This document shows, one piece after another, positions 10,111 through 23,140 of a stretch of 64,000 nucleotides of DNA. The position numbers and the translations under genes are program-made. The stretch is from NCBI GenBank assembly GCA_947087265.1, contig CAMUBY010000002.1, positions 186,001 through 250,000 of the forward strand. Direction: 5' to 3'. Source of the stretch: an uncultured Clostridia bacterium (GTDB lineage Bacteria > Bacillota > Clostridia > Christensenellales > Borkfalkiaceae). The notes under the pieces were generated by a model. It was given only the letters and a program-made list of their open reading frames with translations. It was not told the origin of the DNA and ran no database searches. The first letter of the stretch is position 1. Every line of letters starts with the position of its first letter.

Positions 10111-10317
10111 CTGTATCATTATGCTGTGGCAATATATAATTTTTAGAAATTATCTGCATTGCCGAACGTTTGCATTTCCTATTTATTATAGCGCAGAAAT
10201 GCCCGAAAGTAAAGGGGCAAACGGAAATTTTAAGTAAAATATTTCGATTTTTATCGATGAAAAGATATACTCGGTAAATCGTCAAATAGCAACAAAATCA
10301 AGGAGTGAAATTGACGA
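10111..10317 (+). promoter_or_regulatory. structured 5' leader of rpoBC
   Basis: About 207 nt without a coding region. Hairpin 1: GGCAAT (10128-10133) with ATTGCC (10158-10163). Then a possible three-way junction: CGTTTGC (10167-10173) pairs with GCAAACG (10217-10223) and encloses GCATTTC/GAAATGC (10172-10178 with 10196-10202) and a GCCC/GGGC hairpin (10201-10218). No Rfam-type leader was recognised and no terminator T-run is obvious. AAGGAGTG near 10301 is the rpoB ribosome site. Confidence 0.5.
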
Positions 10318-13300
10318 ATGAATTTACCCATTCAAAAGTACGGGAAAACCGAACGCAGAAAATTCGGTTCGATTGACGAAGTCATCGATATTCCCAACCT
10401 CGTAGAGATTCAGAGAGACTCTTACGCGTCTTTTATCGGCGAGGGAATTTCCGAAATTTTCGAGGACTATTCTCCTATTTCGGATTTCTCCGACCACTTT
10501 GAACTTTACTTCCTCGAACACTCGTTCGGGGACAAGCCGAAGTACGACGAAAAGGAGTGCCGCAACCGCGACGCTACCTATGCGCTTCCTCTCCGCGTGA
10601 AGGTGCGCCTCGTCAACAAAGTGAAGGACGAAATTTTAGAGCAGGACGTCTTTATGGGCGACTTCCCGTTGATGACGGAGAACGGCTCGTTCATCATCAA
10701 CGGCGCGGAGCGTGTCATCGTTTCCCAGCTCGTTCGTTCTCCCGGCGTGAACAACGTTGCCGAAACGGACAAGACGGGTAAACAGATTTACGAAACCACG
10801 GTGATTCCCAACCGCGGCGCCTGGCTCGAATTCAAGCAGGATTCGCAGGGCGTTTTGTGGGTGAGCGTCGACAGAAAGCGTAAACTCACCGCTACCGTGC
10901 TTCTGCGCGCTTTGGGTTACGGCTCCGCACGCGCTTTGGAAGAACTGTTCGGCAATAACAAAATGATTGCCGCAACCATTGAAAAGGACGAAAAAGACAC
11001 GCAGCCTATCAAATCGGAATCGGACGGTCTCATTGCCCTTTACAGAAGACTGCGCCCCGGCGAAGTTCCTACCGAGGACTCCGTCCGCCAGCACCTTTAT
11101 AATCTGTTCTTCGATACGCGCCGTTACGACGTCGTAAAAGTCGGCAGGTACAAATTCAATAAGAAACTCAACCTTGCTTACCGTCTGCCCGGCTGCCGCG
11201 TTGCGGACGACGTCGTTCACCCCGAAACGGGCGAAATTCTTGCCGTGAAAGGGGAAACCGTTTCCGAAGAGAAGGCGCGCGAAATTCAGAACGCGGGCAT
11301 CGGCGAAATTTTCGTACTCGTCAACGACCCCGTTGACGGCGAAATCCGCCACAAGATTATTTCCAACAAGACGGTTGATTTCTCTGCCGTATCCGACAAA
11401 GACCCCAAGGCGTTCGGACTTCTCAAAACGATTTATTATCCCAACTTCGTATTCAGTAAGCAACTTGCAAAAGAATGCGAAACGCTCTCCGTCGAGGAAG
11501 TTGCAGAGAAATATCTCAACGAAATCAACGACGTGTACCATACGCGCGAAACGCAGCCCGAAGCGGACGAGAAACAGGAAGAAAAGAAAAACCGCGAAAA
11601 GCGCAAAGACAACCGCTTGAAATTCGTAGAAGCCTGCAAGGTATTCCACGAACTTTTGAACCGCAAACCGCAAAGCGGCAAAAAGGCGGTGGATTTGGCG
11701 CAGGAGAACGCGGTACTCGGCGTTACCTCCGAAGAGAAAAAGAAAATCAAGCCTTTGATTGAAAAACTCAACCATAAGTGCATTACGATTGACGATATCG
11801 TGGCGGCAGTTTCCACCAACCTCGATTTGCAGTACGGCATCGGCACGGTGGACGAAATCGACCACCTCGGTAACCGCCGCGTGCGTTCGGTGGGCGAACT
11901 TTTGCAAAACCAGCTCCGCATCGGTATGTCGCGTTTGGAACGCCTTATCAAAGAGAGAATGGCAACCGCAGACCCCATGGAAGTCACGCCGTCCAGCCTT
12001 ATCAACGTGCGTCCCATTTCTGCGGTCATCCGCGAATTCTTCGGCTCCTCCCAGCTTTCGCAGTTCATGGACCAGATTAACCCCATTGCGGAACTCACGC
12101 ACAAGCGCAAACTTTCCGCGCTCGGTCCCGGCGGTCTGAACCGCGACAGAGCAACCTTTGAAGTCCGCGACGTTCACTATTCGCACTACGGAAGAATGTG
12201 CCCGATTGAAACCCCCGAAGGTCAGAACATCGGTCTTATTTCTTCGCTTGCAACGTTCTCGAAAGTCAACGAATTCGGTTTCATTATGTCCCCGTACCGC
12301 AAGGTCGATAAAGAAACGGGCGTTGTTACCGACCACGTCGATTATCTCACGGCGGATGAAGAAGACCGCTACGTCGTTGCGCAGGCGAACGAACCGCTCG
12401 ACAGCGAAGGACATTTCGTGAACGAGCGCGTCGGCTGCCGTTACAAGGAACTCATCATCGAAATGCCGCGCGAGCGCATCGACTACATGGACGTCAGCCC
12501 CAAACAGCTTGTTTCGGTGGCTACGGCGCTCATTCCCTTCCTGGAAAACGACGATACCAACCGTGCCCTCATGGGCTCGAACATGCAGCGGCAGGCAGTT
12601 CCGCTTCTGAAGACGGAATCTTCCATCGTTGCAACGGGTATCGAAGCGGCGATTGCACGCGATTCGGGCGTTATCGTCCGCGCGAAAGAGGCGGGCGTCG
12701 CAATCGGCGTTTCGTCCGATAAAATTACAATCAGAGAGGACAGCGGTTTTGAAGCCGAGTATCCCTTAAAGAAATTCGAGCGTTCCAACCAAGGAACGTG
12801 CCTCAACCAGCGCCCGATTATTTCTACGGGCGACAGAGTGGAGAAGGGCGAAGTCATTGCAGACGGTCCTTCTACCAACAACGGCGAACTTGCGCTCGGC
12901 AAGAACATTCTCGTCGGCTTCATGGAATGGGAAGGCTATAACTACGAGGACGCTATCCTCATTTCCGAAAAACTCGTGCAGGACGACGTGTTCACTTCCA
13001 TTCATATCGAAGAACACGAAACGGAAGCGCGCGACACCAAACTCGGCGAAGAGGAAATCACGCGCGATATTCCCAACGTGGGCGACGACGCGCTCAAAGA
13101 CCTCGATGAAGACGGTATCGTCAGAATCGGTGCGGAAGTGACGAGCGGCGATATTCTCGTCGGCAAAGTAACGCCCAAGGGCGAAACCGAACTCACCCCC
13201 GAAGAAAGACTGCTTCGCGCCATTTTCGGCGAGAAGTCGAGAGAAGTGCGCGATACTTCGCTCCGCGTTCCCCACGGCGAGGGCGGTATCGTCGTAGACG

Positions 13301-14379
13301 TAAAAATCTTCACGCGCGAAAACAAGGACGAACTTTCTCCCGGCGTGAACAAACTCGTGCGCGTATACGTCGCGCAGAAACGTAAAATTCAGGTCGGCGA
13401 TAAGATGGCGGGCCGCCACGGAAACAAGGGCGTCATTTCGCGCGTGCTTCCGCAGAGCGATATGCCCTTCCTGCCCGACGGTACTCCATTGCAGATTCTC
13501 TTGAACCCCTTGGGTGTGCCTTCGCGTATGAATATCGGTCAGGTGCTCGAAGTGCACCTCGGCTACGTTTGCCGTCAACTCGGCTGGAAGATTGCAACCC
13601 CCGTATTCGACGGCGCAACCGAGTCGGACATCGAAAAACTTTTTGAGGAGAACAACCTGTTCAACCCCGAAGGCAAGGTAGACGGCAAGTTCCAGGTATT
13701 CGACGGCAGAACGGGCGAACCGTTTGAAAACCGCGTTACCATCGGTATCATGTACATGATTAAGCTGTGCCACCTCGTCGACGATAAAATTCACGCGCGT
13801 TCCATCGGTCCTTACTCCATGGTCACGCAGCAGCCGCTCGGCGGTAAAGCGCAGTTCGGCGGTCAGCGTTTCGGTGAAATGGAAGTTTGGGCGCTCGAAG
13901 CTTACGGCGCGGCGCACATCTTGCAGGAAATTCTTACCGTTAAGTCGGACGATATCGTAGGGCGTGTCAAGACTTACGAGAGCATCGTAAAAGGCAACAA
14001 CATTTCCGAACCGGGTATTCCCGAAGCGTTCAAGGTGCTTTTGAAAGAATTGCAGTCGCTTGCGCTTGACGTGAAAGTGCTTACCGAAAATAACGAAGAG
14101 CTCATTATCCGCGAATTCGACGATGACGACAGAGATACGCCCAAACGCGACGAGCCCGTTCTCGAAGACGAGCAGGATTTCGACTTCGATATCGGGGAAG
14201 AAGAGAGCGACGACGAAGACATCGGTTCCATTTTCGACGAGGCGGGCGACGACGAAGATTTCGCGTCGAGCGACTTGTTCGAAGACAAGGACCTCGAAGA
14301 GGACGATATGGAAGACGTAGACGAAGATTTCTCGTTCGGAAATCTGTTCGACGAAGACGATTCGTCCGATAAGGAATAA
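10318..14379 (+). CDS. rpoB: DNA-directed RNA polymerase beta subunit
   Basis: 1353 residues, about 160 longer than B. subtilis RpoB. Conserved blocks are present throughout, including the rifampicin region [15 protein letters not shown] (about 575-589) and [26 protein letters not shown], and [27 protein letters not shown]. The rifampicin contacts Gln513, Asp516, His526 and Ser531 (E. coli numbering) are wild type. Two additions stand out: a Lys/Glu-rich insertion at about residues 402-487 in the beta2 lobe, and an Asp/Glu-rich tail at about residues 1266-1353. rpoC follows after 12 nt. The ribosomal protein genes rplJ/rplL, often upstream, are not here. Confidence 0.97.
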   Translation: MNLPIQKYGKTERRKFGSIDEVIDIPNLVEIQRDSYASFIGEGISEIFEDYSPISDFSDHFELYFLEHSFGDKPKYDEKECRNRDATYALPLRVKVRLVNKVKDEILEQDVFMGDFPLMTENGSFIINGAERVIVSQLVRSPGVNNVAETDKTGKQIYETTVIPNRGAWLEFKQDSQGVLWVSVDRKRKLTATVLLRALGYGSARALEELFGNNKMIAATIEKDEKDTQPIKSESDGLIALYRRLRPGEVPTEDSVRQHLYNLFFDTRRYDVVKVGRYKFNKKLNLAYRLPGCRVADDVVHPETGEILAVKGETVSEEKAREIQNAGIGEIFVLVNDPVDGEIRHKIISNKTVDFSAVSDKDPKAFGLLKTIYYPNFVFSKQLAKECETLSVEEVAEKYLNEINDVYHTRETQPEADEKQEEKKNREKRKDNRLKFVEACKVFHELLNRKPQSGKKAVDLAQENAVLGVTSEEKKKIKPLIEKLNHKCITIDDIVAAVSTNLDLQYGIGTVDEIDHLGNRRVRSVGELLQNQLRIGMSRLERLIKERMATADPMEVTPSSLINVRPISAVIREFFGSSQLSQFMDQINPIAELTHKRKLSALGPGGLNRDRATFEVRDVHYSHYGRMCPIETPEGQNIGLISSLATFSKVNEFGFIMSPYRKVDKETGVVTDHVDYLTADEEDRYVVAQANEPLDSEGHFVNERVGCRYKELIIEMPRERIDYMDVSPKQLVSVATALIPFLENDDTNRALMGSNMQRQAVPLLKTESSIVATGIEAAIARDSGVIVRAKEAGVAIGVSSDKITIREDSGFEAEYPLKKFERSNQGTCLNQRPIISTGDRVEKGEVIADGPSTNNGELALGKNILVGFMEWEGYNYEDAILISEKLVQDDVFTSIHIEEHETEARDTKLGEEEITRDIPNVGDDALKDLDEDGIVRIGAEVTSGDILVGKVTPKGETELTPEERLLRAIFGEKSREVRDTSLRVPHGEGGIVVDVKIFTRENKDELSPGVNKLVRVYVAQKRKIQVGDKMAGRHGNKGVISRVLPQSDMPFLPDGTPLQILLNPLGVPSRMNIGQVLEVHLGYVCRQLGWKIATPVFDGATESDIEKLFEENNLFNPEGKVDGKFQVFDGRTGEPFENRVTIGIMYMIKLCHLVDDKIHARSIGPYSMVTQQPLGGKAQFGGQRFGEMEVWALEAYGAAHILQEILTVKSDDIVGRVKTYESIVKGNNISEPGIPEAFKVLLKELQSLALDVKVLTENNEELIIREFDDDDRDTPKRDEPVLEDEQDFDFDIGEEESDDEDIGSIFDEAGDDEDFASSDLFEDKDLEEDDMEDVDEDFSFGNLFDEDDSSDKE

Positions 14380-14391
14380 GGGAGGATAAGT

Positions 14392-18180
<3,789 letters not shown>

Positions 18181-18190
18181 CCAAATATAA

Positions 18191-18219
18191 AAGAACACAT
18201 TTCGGTGTGTTCTTTTTTT
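18191..18219 (+). terminator. intrinsic terminator of rpoBC
   Basis: Stem AAGAACAC/GTGTTCTT (18191-18198 with 18207-18214), 8-nt loop, then TTTTT. Confidence 0.9.
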
Positions 18220-18229
18220 ATGAAATACC

Positions 18230-18260
18230 TTGACTTGCGTGGGGGGGGGTATGATATCAT
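18230..18260 (+). promoter_or_regulatory. ABC exporter promoter with a G9 tract in the spacer
   Basis: TTGACT (18230-18235) is followed by an uninterrupted run of nine G (18241-18249) and two overlapping -10 candidates: TATGAT (18250-18255, 14-nt spacer) and TATCAT (18255-18260, 19-nt spacer). Neither spacer is the optimal 17, and a one- or two-base slip of the G run would change that. Confidence 0.6.
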
Positions 18261-18337
18261 TGTTTCGTAAGTGCAATTTTATTCATATGTAAAATCGCAC
18301 ATACGGGCAAAAAATTGCAACTTTGCAGGAGAAATAT

Positions 18338-19243
18338 ATGCACGCAATCGAAATCGAGCATTTGAAAAAATATTACGGCGCGGTAAAAGCCGTTGACGAT
18401 ATTTCCTTTTCCGTCAACCGCGGTGAATTTTTCGCCTTTCTCGGCGTGAACGGCGCAGGAAAGAGTACAACCATTTCTATTATCTGCGGCAGACAGAAAT
18501 GGGACGAAGGCGAGGTAAAAATCGAGGGGCTGGAACTGAAAAACCATGCGGATGAAGTGAAGCGGCGGCTCGGCGTGGTGTTTCAGAACAGCGTACTCGA
18601 TATGCCGCTTTCCGTTTCGGAAAATCTGAAATACCGCGCGGCGCTCTACGGCATTACGGGCGCGGCTTACAAGAAAAGGCTGGACGAATTAACGGCGCTG
18701 TTCGGATTGGAAGAAATTTTGCGTCGTCCTGTGGGGAAACTTTCGGGCGGTCAGCGGCGGAGGGTAGATATTGCCCGCGCCCTTCTCAACAAACCCGAAA
18801 TACTCATTCTCGACGAGCCGACAACGGGGCTCGACCCGCAGACGAGAAAGTCCGTCTGGGAAATTATACATACGCTCAGAAAGGAACGCGAACAGACCGT
18901 ATTTCTCACCACGCATTATATGGAAGAGGCGGCGGACGCCGACAGGGTTGTTATTCTCGACAGCGGAAAAATTCTTGCGAACGCCACGCCGTTGGAACTT
19001 AAAAACCAATACACAGGCGATTATATTCTGCTTTACGGCGCGGAGGAAAAGGCGGTCACAAGGCTCGGCTTGCCGTTCGAGCAAGTCGGGGAAGCTTACC
19101 GCATTGAAGTGAAGAATACCGCGGCGGCGACCAAACTCATTTTGGAATATTCAGACTTGTTTACCGATTATGAAATTACAAAAGGGAAGATGGACGACGT
19201 ATTCCTGAACGTTACGGGCAAGAAGATAGGGGGTGAAGTATGA
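18338..19243 (+). CDS. ABC transporter ATP-binding protein (DrrA/ABC-2 type)
   Basis: 301 residues. Walker A GVNGAGKST (about residue 39), Q-loop, signature LSGGQRRRVDIARAL, Walker B EILILDEPTTGLDP and the H-loop THYMEEA are all present. The C-terminal ~80 residues are the DrrA-like extension of multidrug/lipid exporters. It energises the permease encoded next, to which it is translationally coupled (ATGA overlap). The ATG at 18338 follows GCAGGAG. The exported substrate cannot be inferred; drugs, lipids or peptides are all possible for this class. Confidence 0.93.
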   Translation: MHAIEIEHLKKYYGAVKAVDDISFSVNRGEFFAFLGVNGAGKSTTISIICGRQKWDEGEVKIEGLELKNHADEVKRRLGVVFQNSVLDMPLSVSENLKYRAALYGITGAAYKKRLDELTALFGLEEILRRPVGKLSGGQRRRVDIARALLNKPEILILDEPTTGLDPQTRKSVWEIIHTLRKEREQTVFLTTHYMEEAADADRVVILDSGKILANATPLELKNQYTGDYILLYGAEEKAVTRLGLPFEQVGEAYRIEVKNTAAATKLILEYSDLFTDYEITKGKMDDVFLNVTGKKIGGEV

Positions 19244-20133
19244 AACTCAAATATCTGATAGCGCGCAACTGTAAAATTTATATGAAGGACAAGGGACTTT
19301 TCTTTACTTCGCTCATCGCGCCGCTCATTCTGTTCTTCCTGTTCGTGGCGTTCCTCGGCAACGTTTATCGCGACGGCTTGATTTCCAATCTGCCCGAGGG
19401 GGTGGAAGTCGGCAAAAAAATCGTAGAAGGCTTTGCGGGCGGCTGGCTCATGAGTTCGTTGATTTCCGTTTGCGCCGTTTCGATTGCTTTTACCGCAAAC
19501 ATGGTAATGGTGCAGGATAAAGTGACCGACCGCATTTCCGACTTTGCGGTTTCTCCGGTACCCGAATCGACGCTTGCGCTCGGCTATTATATTTCTACTG
19601 CGCTCGTTACGCTCATGGTCTGCGGAGTTGCGCTTGCGGTCGGGTTTATCTACCTTGCAATCGTCGGTTGGTATCTGAGCGCGGCGGACGTGTTTTTAAC
19701 GTTGCTCGATACCGTTCTGCTCGTCATGTTCGGAACCGCCCTGTCGTCCATCGTGTGCCGTTTCCTTAAATCGCAGGGCGGAATTACGGCGGTGGAAGTC
19801 ATTGTTTCGGCGGCATACGGGTTCCTTTGTGGCGCATACATGCCTATTTCTTCGCTTGCCGACGGAATTTCACACACGCTGATGTTTCTTCCGGGCACTT
19901 ACGGCACCGCGCTCATGCACGAACACTTTATGGGCGGCGCAATCGATAAAATCGGCGCGTTGTACGGCGGCGATTGCAGTAAGGCGTTGCGGAGCGGTTA
20001 CGATTGCACGCTCTCCTTTTTCGGCAACGAAGTGCCCGAATGGGTGTGCTTTTTGGTCATCGGTCTGACGGTGTTAATACTGATTTCCGCATATGTGCTG
20101 CTCTGCACTTGTAAGAAAAAACGCAGAAAATAA
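19240..20133 (+). CDS. ABC-2 type permease
   Basis: 297 residues with about six hydrophobic segments (about 21-42, 70-90, 110-135, 145-165, 180-200 and 262-290). A large extracytoplasmic stretch between the first two carries no conserved enzyme motif, and there is a second Cys-containing loop (GGDCSKALRSGYDC) before the last segment. It is the membrane partner of the preceding ATPase; as a half-transporter it would act as a dimer. The C-terminus is polybasic (KKKRRK). A terminator follows. Confidence 0.88.
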   Translation: MKLKYLIARNCKIYMKDKGLFFTSLIAPLILFFLFVAFLGNVYRDGLISNLPEGVEVGKKIVEGFAGGWLMSSLISVCAVSIAFTANMVMVQDKVTDRISDFAVSPVPESTLALGYYISTALVTLMVCGVALAVGFIYLAIVGWYLSAADVFLTLLDTVLLVMFGTALSSIVCRFLKSQGGITAVEVIVSAAYGFLCGAYMPISSLADGISHTLMFLPGTYGTALMHEHFMGGAIDKIGALYGGDCSKALRSGYDCTLSFFGNEVPEWVCFLVIGLTVLILISAYVLLCTCKKKRRK

Positions 20134-20153
20134 GTCTAAATATAAATGAAAGA

Positions 20154-20182
20154 CCGCCCGAACCAATCGGGCGGCAATTTTT
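20154..20182 (+). terminator. intrinsic terminator after the ABC exporter
   Basis: Stem CCGCCCGA/TCGGGCGG (20154-20161 with 20167-20174), 5-nt loop, followed by CAATTTTTT. Confidence 0.9.
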
Positions 20183-20278
20183 TGCAAAAATTTTTTGTTT
20201 TTTGCCAACAAAACCGATTGTTCGTGCGTTAGTATTGATGTAAAGGAAATCTTCCAAAATATATCAGGAGGCAATAAA

Positions 20279-21232
20279 ATGAAGAAAAGAATCTTTGCGG
20301 CAGGATTGGCACTTACGGGGGCGACGCTCTTTGCGCTTACCGGTTGCGGAACGGGTTCGACGGCACTATCGAACGCACAGGACGTCTACGGCATGGGCGC
20401 CGTATCCACGGTAAAGCTGCTCGGCAGTGAAATTGCGGGCGGTGCCGTAAGTTCGCTCTCCGCGGCGGTTGAAGCAACGGCTGCGGAATCGGGAGGGATA
20501 ACTTCTGATGAAAGCGCAGTAAAAGCGCAGGCGGATAAGTTTAACGAGTATTTTAATATGCTCGATAGTTTCCTCGGCGAAGACCTTGTTTCCACGAAAG
20601 CGGAAAAAAATACCGACGCGGCATATCCTTACGAAACGAAACTCACGATTAACGGCAGAGATTTCAATGGCGAAAAAGTGAGTTATCTCATGTATTACAC
20701 CGAAACGTTTTTAAGGTCGGAACAGGATTACGAGGACAACGAAGTGAAGGAGACCTATTCCCTCGAAGGCGTGATGGTGCTCGACGGCGTAGACTATGCG
20801 CTCCGCGGCGAACGCGAATACGAAACGGAGGACGACGAAACGGAAAACGAACTGAAAATCCGTGCGTATCCCGATATTGCCGATAGAACGACTTACGTTC
20901 AGATGAAACAGGAAAGTTCCGTGGAAACGGGCGAAACGGAGCAGGAATACGTTTACAGCGTTATCCGTAACGGCGTTTTGATTGAAGAAACGTCGGTGGA
21001 ATTTGAAACCGAGCGCAAGGGCAACAAGGAAGAAGTTGAATACGAACTCGAATTCCGTCAGGGCGCGGCAAAAGGCAAATATAAGGTTGAAAAAGAAACC
21101 GTGAACGGGGTCGTCGAAATGAAAGTTAAATACAATCTTGACGGAGAGAGCGGCGTGTTCCGCATCCGTCAGACGAAAGACGGTTATGTTTACACATTCT
21201 CGGATAACAGCCAAAAGGTTTATAAAGACTGA
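20279..21232 (+). CDS. lipoprotein paralogous to the ectodomain of the adjacent anti-sigma protein
   Basis: 317 residues. The signal peptide ends in lipobox ALTGC (Cys about 23), so the mature protein is lipid-anchored outside the membrane. The rest is highly charged, rich in Glu, Lys and Thr, and probably all-beta. From YGMGAVSTVKLLGSEIAG to the C-terminus it aligns nearly end to end with the extracytoplasmic part of the protein at 21866-22978 (shared phrases include YALRGERE, EYVYSV and IEETSVEFE). No known enzyme family. AGGAGG precedes the ATG. It may bind the same ligand as the anti-sigma protein or act as a decoy; that is inference. A possible ECF-type promoter (AAC-N17-CGT) lies at 20207-20229. 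Confidence 0.8.
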   Translation: MKKRIFAAGLALTGATLFALTGCGTGSTALSNAQDVYGMGAVSTVKLLGSEIAGGAVSSLSAAVEATAAESGGITSDESAVKAQADKFNEYFNMLDSFLGEDLVSTKAEKNTDAAYPYETKLTINGRDFNGEKVSYLMYYTETFLRSEQDYEDNEVKETYSLEGVMVLDGVDYALRGEREYETEDDETENELKIRAYPDIADRTTYVQMKQESSVETGETEQEYVYSVIRNGVLIEETSVEFETERKGNKEEVEYELEFRQGAAKGKYKVEKETVNGVVEMKVKYNLDGESGVFRIRQTKDGYVYTFSDNSQKVYKD

Positions 21233-21237
21233 GTTGC

Positions 21238-21264
21238 TTGCCCGCGCTTTGTGAGCGCGGGCAA
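21238..21264 (+). terminator. terminator-like hairpin after the lipoprotein gene
   Basis: Perfect 10-bp stem TTGCCCGCGC/GCGCGGGCAA (21238-21247 with 21255-21264), followed by only a short TTTCTCC tract. Confidence 0.7.
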
Positions 21265-21273
21265 TTTCTCCGA

Positions 21274-21302
21274 TTGACTTTTGCAGCATTATTTGGTACA
21301 AT
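21274..21302 (+). promoter_or_regulatory. sigma-A promoter of the ECF sigma operon
   Basis: TTGACT (21274-21279), a 17-nt spacer and TACAAT (21297-21302). Confidence 0.82.
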
Positions 21303-21335
21303 TCAGATTGGAAATTCCGCAATCGGAGGAAGACG

Positions 21336-21869
21336 GTGACGCTCGACGCGCTTATGATAAAATTTGCGGCAGGAGACGATTCCGCATTTGAAACGATTTA
21401 CCTTTCTACGCAAAAGACGGTATATTATATCGCGCTTTCTATTGTGAGAGAGCGTTCTCTTGCGGAAGACGTGATGCAGTCATGTTATTTAAGCGTCATC
21501 CGCCGCAAACAGGATTACAGAAAGGGTACGAACGCGGCTGCCTGGATTGCGAAAATCGCGCGCAACGAAGCGATTGACGTATACCGCAAACGGCAGCGGG
21601 AACATTCGGTTGACGAACAGGAATTTCTGTCTTCGTTCGGAACGACGGAAACGGACGATTACGGACTGCTTATAGACCTTGCGAAAAACATTCTTCCGCA
21701 AGACGAGTTTATGATTTTAATGCTCGTTTCGGCGGAAGGGTATAAGCGGCGCGAAATTGCAAAAATGCTGGAAATGCCGCTCAATACGGTGACCTGGAAA
21801 TATCAAAAAGCGCTCAAAACCATGCGCGGCGCATTGGAAGAAAAAAACGGAAAGGAGGAAGGGCGATGA
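21336..21869 (+). CDS. ECF-type RNA polymerase sigma factor
   Basis: 177 residues: region 2 (FETIYLSTQKTVYYIALSI, AEDVMQSCYLSV, AAAWIAKIARNEAIDVYRK) and region 4 (YKRREIAKMLEMPLNTVTWKYQKALKTMR) with no region 1 or 3, the definition of an ECF (group 4) sigma factor. It redirects RNA polymerase to a small regulon when released by its anti-sigma partner, encoded next with an ATGA overlap. The start is GTG at 21336, 5 nt after GGAGGA. The promoter ahead is a sigma-A type, so basal expression does not need autoregulation. Confidence 0.92.
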   Translation: MTLDALMIKFAAGDDSAFETIYLSTQKTVYYIALSIVRERSLAEDVMQSCYLSVIRRKQDYRKGTNAAAWIAKIARNEAIDVYRKRQREHSVDEQEFLSSFGTTETDDYGLLIDLAKNILPQDEFMILMLVSAEGYKRREIAKMLEMPLNTVTWKYQKALKTMRGALEEKNGKEEGR

Positions 21870-22978
21870 AACGCAACAAGTTGCAAAACCAACTGAAACG
21901 GGAAGCGGAAATGCATACGCCCGACGTCTTTGACCGCGTTATGTTAAGCGCGCGGCAGGAGGGCTTGCTCGATAACGGGTCTGCCGCTCCCCAAAGAGAA
22001 AAAAGTCCGCGCCGCAACGGTCAGAGAGTGTGGATTGCCGCCGCTGCGCTGTCCGCTGCCGCTTGCTGTGCAATCGTGCTTCCCGTTGCGCTGTTTACTG
22101 GCGGTTCGGGAGGTTCGGGCGGGGGCGGCACAACCATTCCTCTTTCCGCGCGGAATGCATACGGCATGGGGGCTGTAACTACCATAAAATTGCTCGGCAG
22201 TGAAATCGCAGGCAGCGCGATACGCTCGCTCTCTCTCGTTAAACAACTTGCGGAAACGGAAGGGGAAATTGCTGAATCGCAGATTGCAAAGTTTCACGAA
22301 TATTTTACGCTGTTTACGGCGTATCTCGGCGAGGAAGAAGCCGTTACCTCGGAAGAAGCCAATACCGATGCCGCTTATGCGCAGTTTTCCCGTAAACTCA
22401 CCGTTTCGGGCGTTGGCTTGAACGGCAATCGTGAAAATTACGTTATGTATTACAACGAAACGTTGCAAAACGTGAAAGAGGAAAAGGACGAAACGGAAGA
22501 AAAATATTTTCTGGAAGGAGTTATGGCGTTCGAGGGCGTAGAGTATGCGTTGCGCGGGGAACGCGAATTTGAAACGGAAAAAGACGAAATCGAGAACGAG
22601 CTCAAAATCTGCGCTTATCCCGATTTGAACGATAAGACCACTTACGTAAAAATGGAAATCGAGGAAAGCAGCGAAGAAGGCGAAACCGAACGCGAGTATG
22701 TTTACAGCGTTGTGAAGGGCGGAAAACTTATCGAAGAAACTTCCGTGGAGTTTGAATCCGAACAGAAAGGCGACAAAGAAAAAAACAAATTTGAATTAGA
22801 ATTCCGAAGCGGCGAAGCGAAAGGAAAATACAAAATGAAGCATGAAGCGCAAGACGGCGTTTTGAAAATGAAAACGGAATACGAAATCGACGGCAAGAGC
22901 GGAGAATTTTTCATCGTGCCTACGCAAAGCGGCTATCAATACGTATTCGAGGACGGACATACGTTCTATTTTGATTAG
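21866..22978 (+). CDS. membrane-bound anti-sigma factor with large ectodomain
   Basis: 370 residues. Residues 1-55 are cytoplasmic and basic (FDRVMLSARQEGL), residues ~56-78 are a transmembrane segment, then a glycine-rich hinge (GGSGGSGGGG), then ~280 extracytoplasmic residues. The position after an ECF sigma gene with overlapping codons and the one-pass topology fit an anti-sigma factor; a canonical ZAS zinc motif (HxxxCxxC) is absent. The ectodomain is a paralogue of the lipoprotein at 20279-21232. The signal sensed is unknown. Confidence 0.78.
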   Translation: MKRNKLQNQLKREAEMHTPDVFDRVMLSARQEGLLDNGSAAPQREKSPRRNGQRVWIAAAALSAAACCAIVLPVALFTGGSGGSGGGGTTIPLSARNAYGMGAVTTIKLLGSEIAGSAIRSLSLVKQLAETEGEIAESQIAKFHEYFTLFTAYLGEEEAVTSEEANTDAAYAQFSRKLTVSGVGLNGNRENYVMYYNETLQNVKEEKDETEEKYFLEGVMAFEGVEYALRGEREFETEKDEIENELKICAYPDLNDKTTYVKMEIEESSEEGETEREYVYSVVKGGKLIEETSVEFESEQKGDKEKNKFELEFRSGEAKGKYKMKHEAQDGVLKMKTEYEIDGKSGEFFIVPTQSGYQYVFEDGHTFYFD

Positions 22979-23044
22979 TCATTTTCAAAATTATGCGTGA
23001 AATGTGCGCGCGTTTATATGCGTGCAAACGACAATGAAGTGTAA

Positions 23045-23080
23045 AGGCACCCGAAGCAATCGGGCGCCTTTATTTTTTCA
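23045..23080 (+). terminator. intrinsic terminator of the ECF sigma operon
   Basis: Stem AAAGGC-CCCGA with TCGGG-GCCTTT (23045-23056 with 23062-23073, one internal A.C mismatch), then ATTTTTTC. Confidence 0.88.
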
Positions 23081-23123
23081 AAAATATTTTTAACAAACCC
23101 CTTTCTTTTTTCTGAAAATATGT

Positions 23124-23129
23124 TATGAT
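23124..23129 (+). promoter_or_regulatory. -10 element placing the helD start at or near its first codon
   Basis: TATGAT at 23124-23129 predicts a start at about 23135-23137. The first codons are GTG 23135 and ATG 23141, and no Shine-Dalgarno sequence precedes them. The -35 region is poor (CTTTCT). It suggests a leaderless transcript. Confidence 0.4.
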
Positions 23130-23140
23130 AACTTGTGGCT

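Noticed and set aside
12031..12120. rifampicin-resistance mutation in rpoB
   Set aside because: The main contact residues are wild type. Ile at the E. coli 518 position and Lys at 529 differ from E. coli, but position 518 varies in sensitive Firmicutes, so resistance is not supported.
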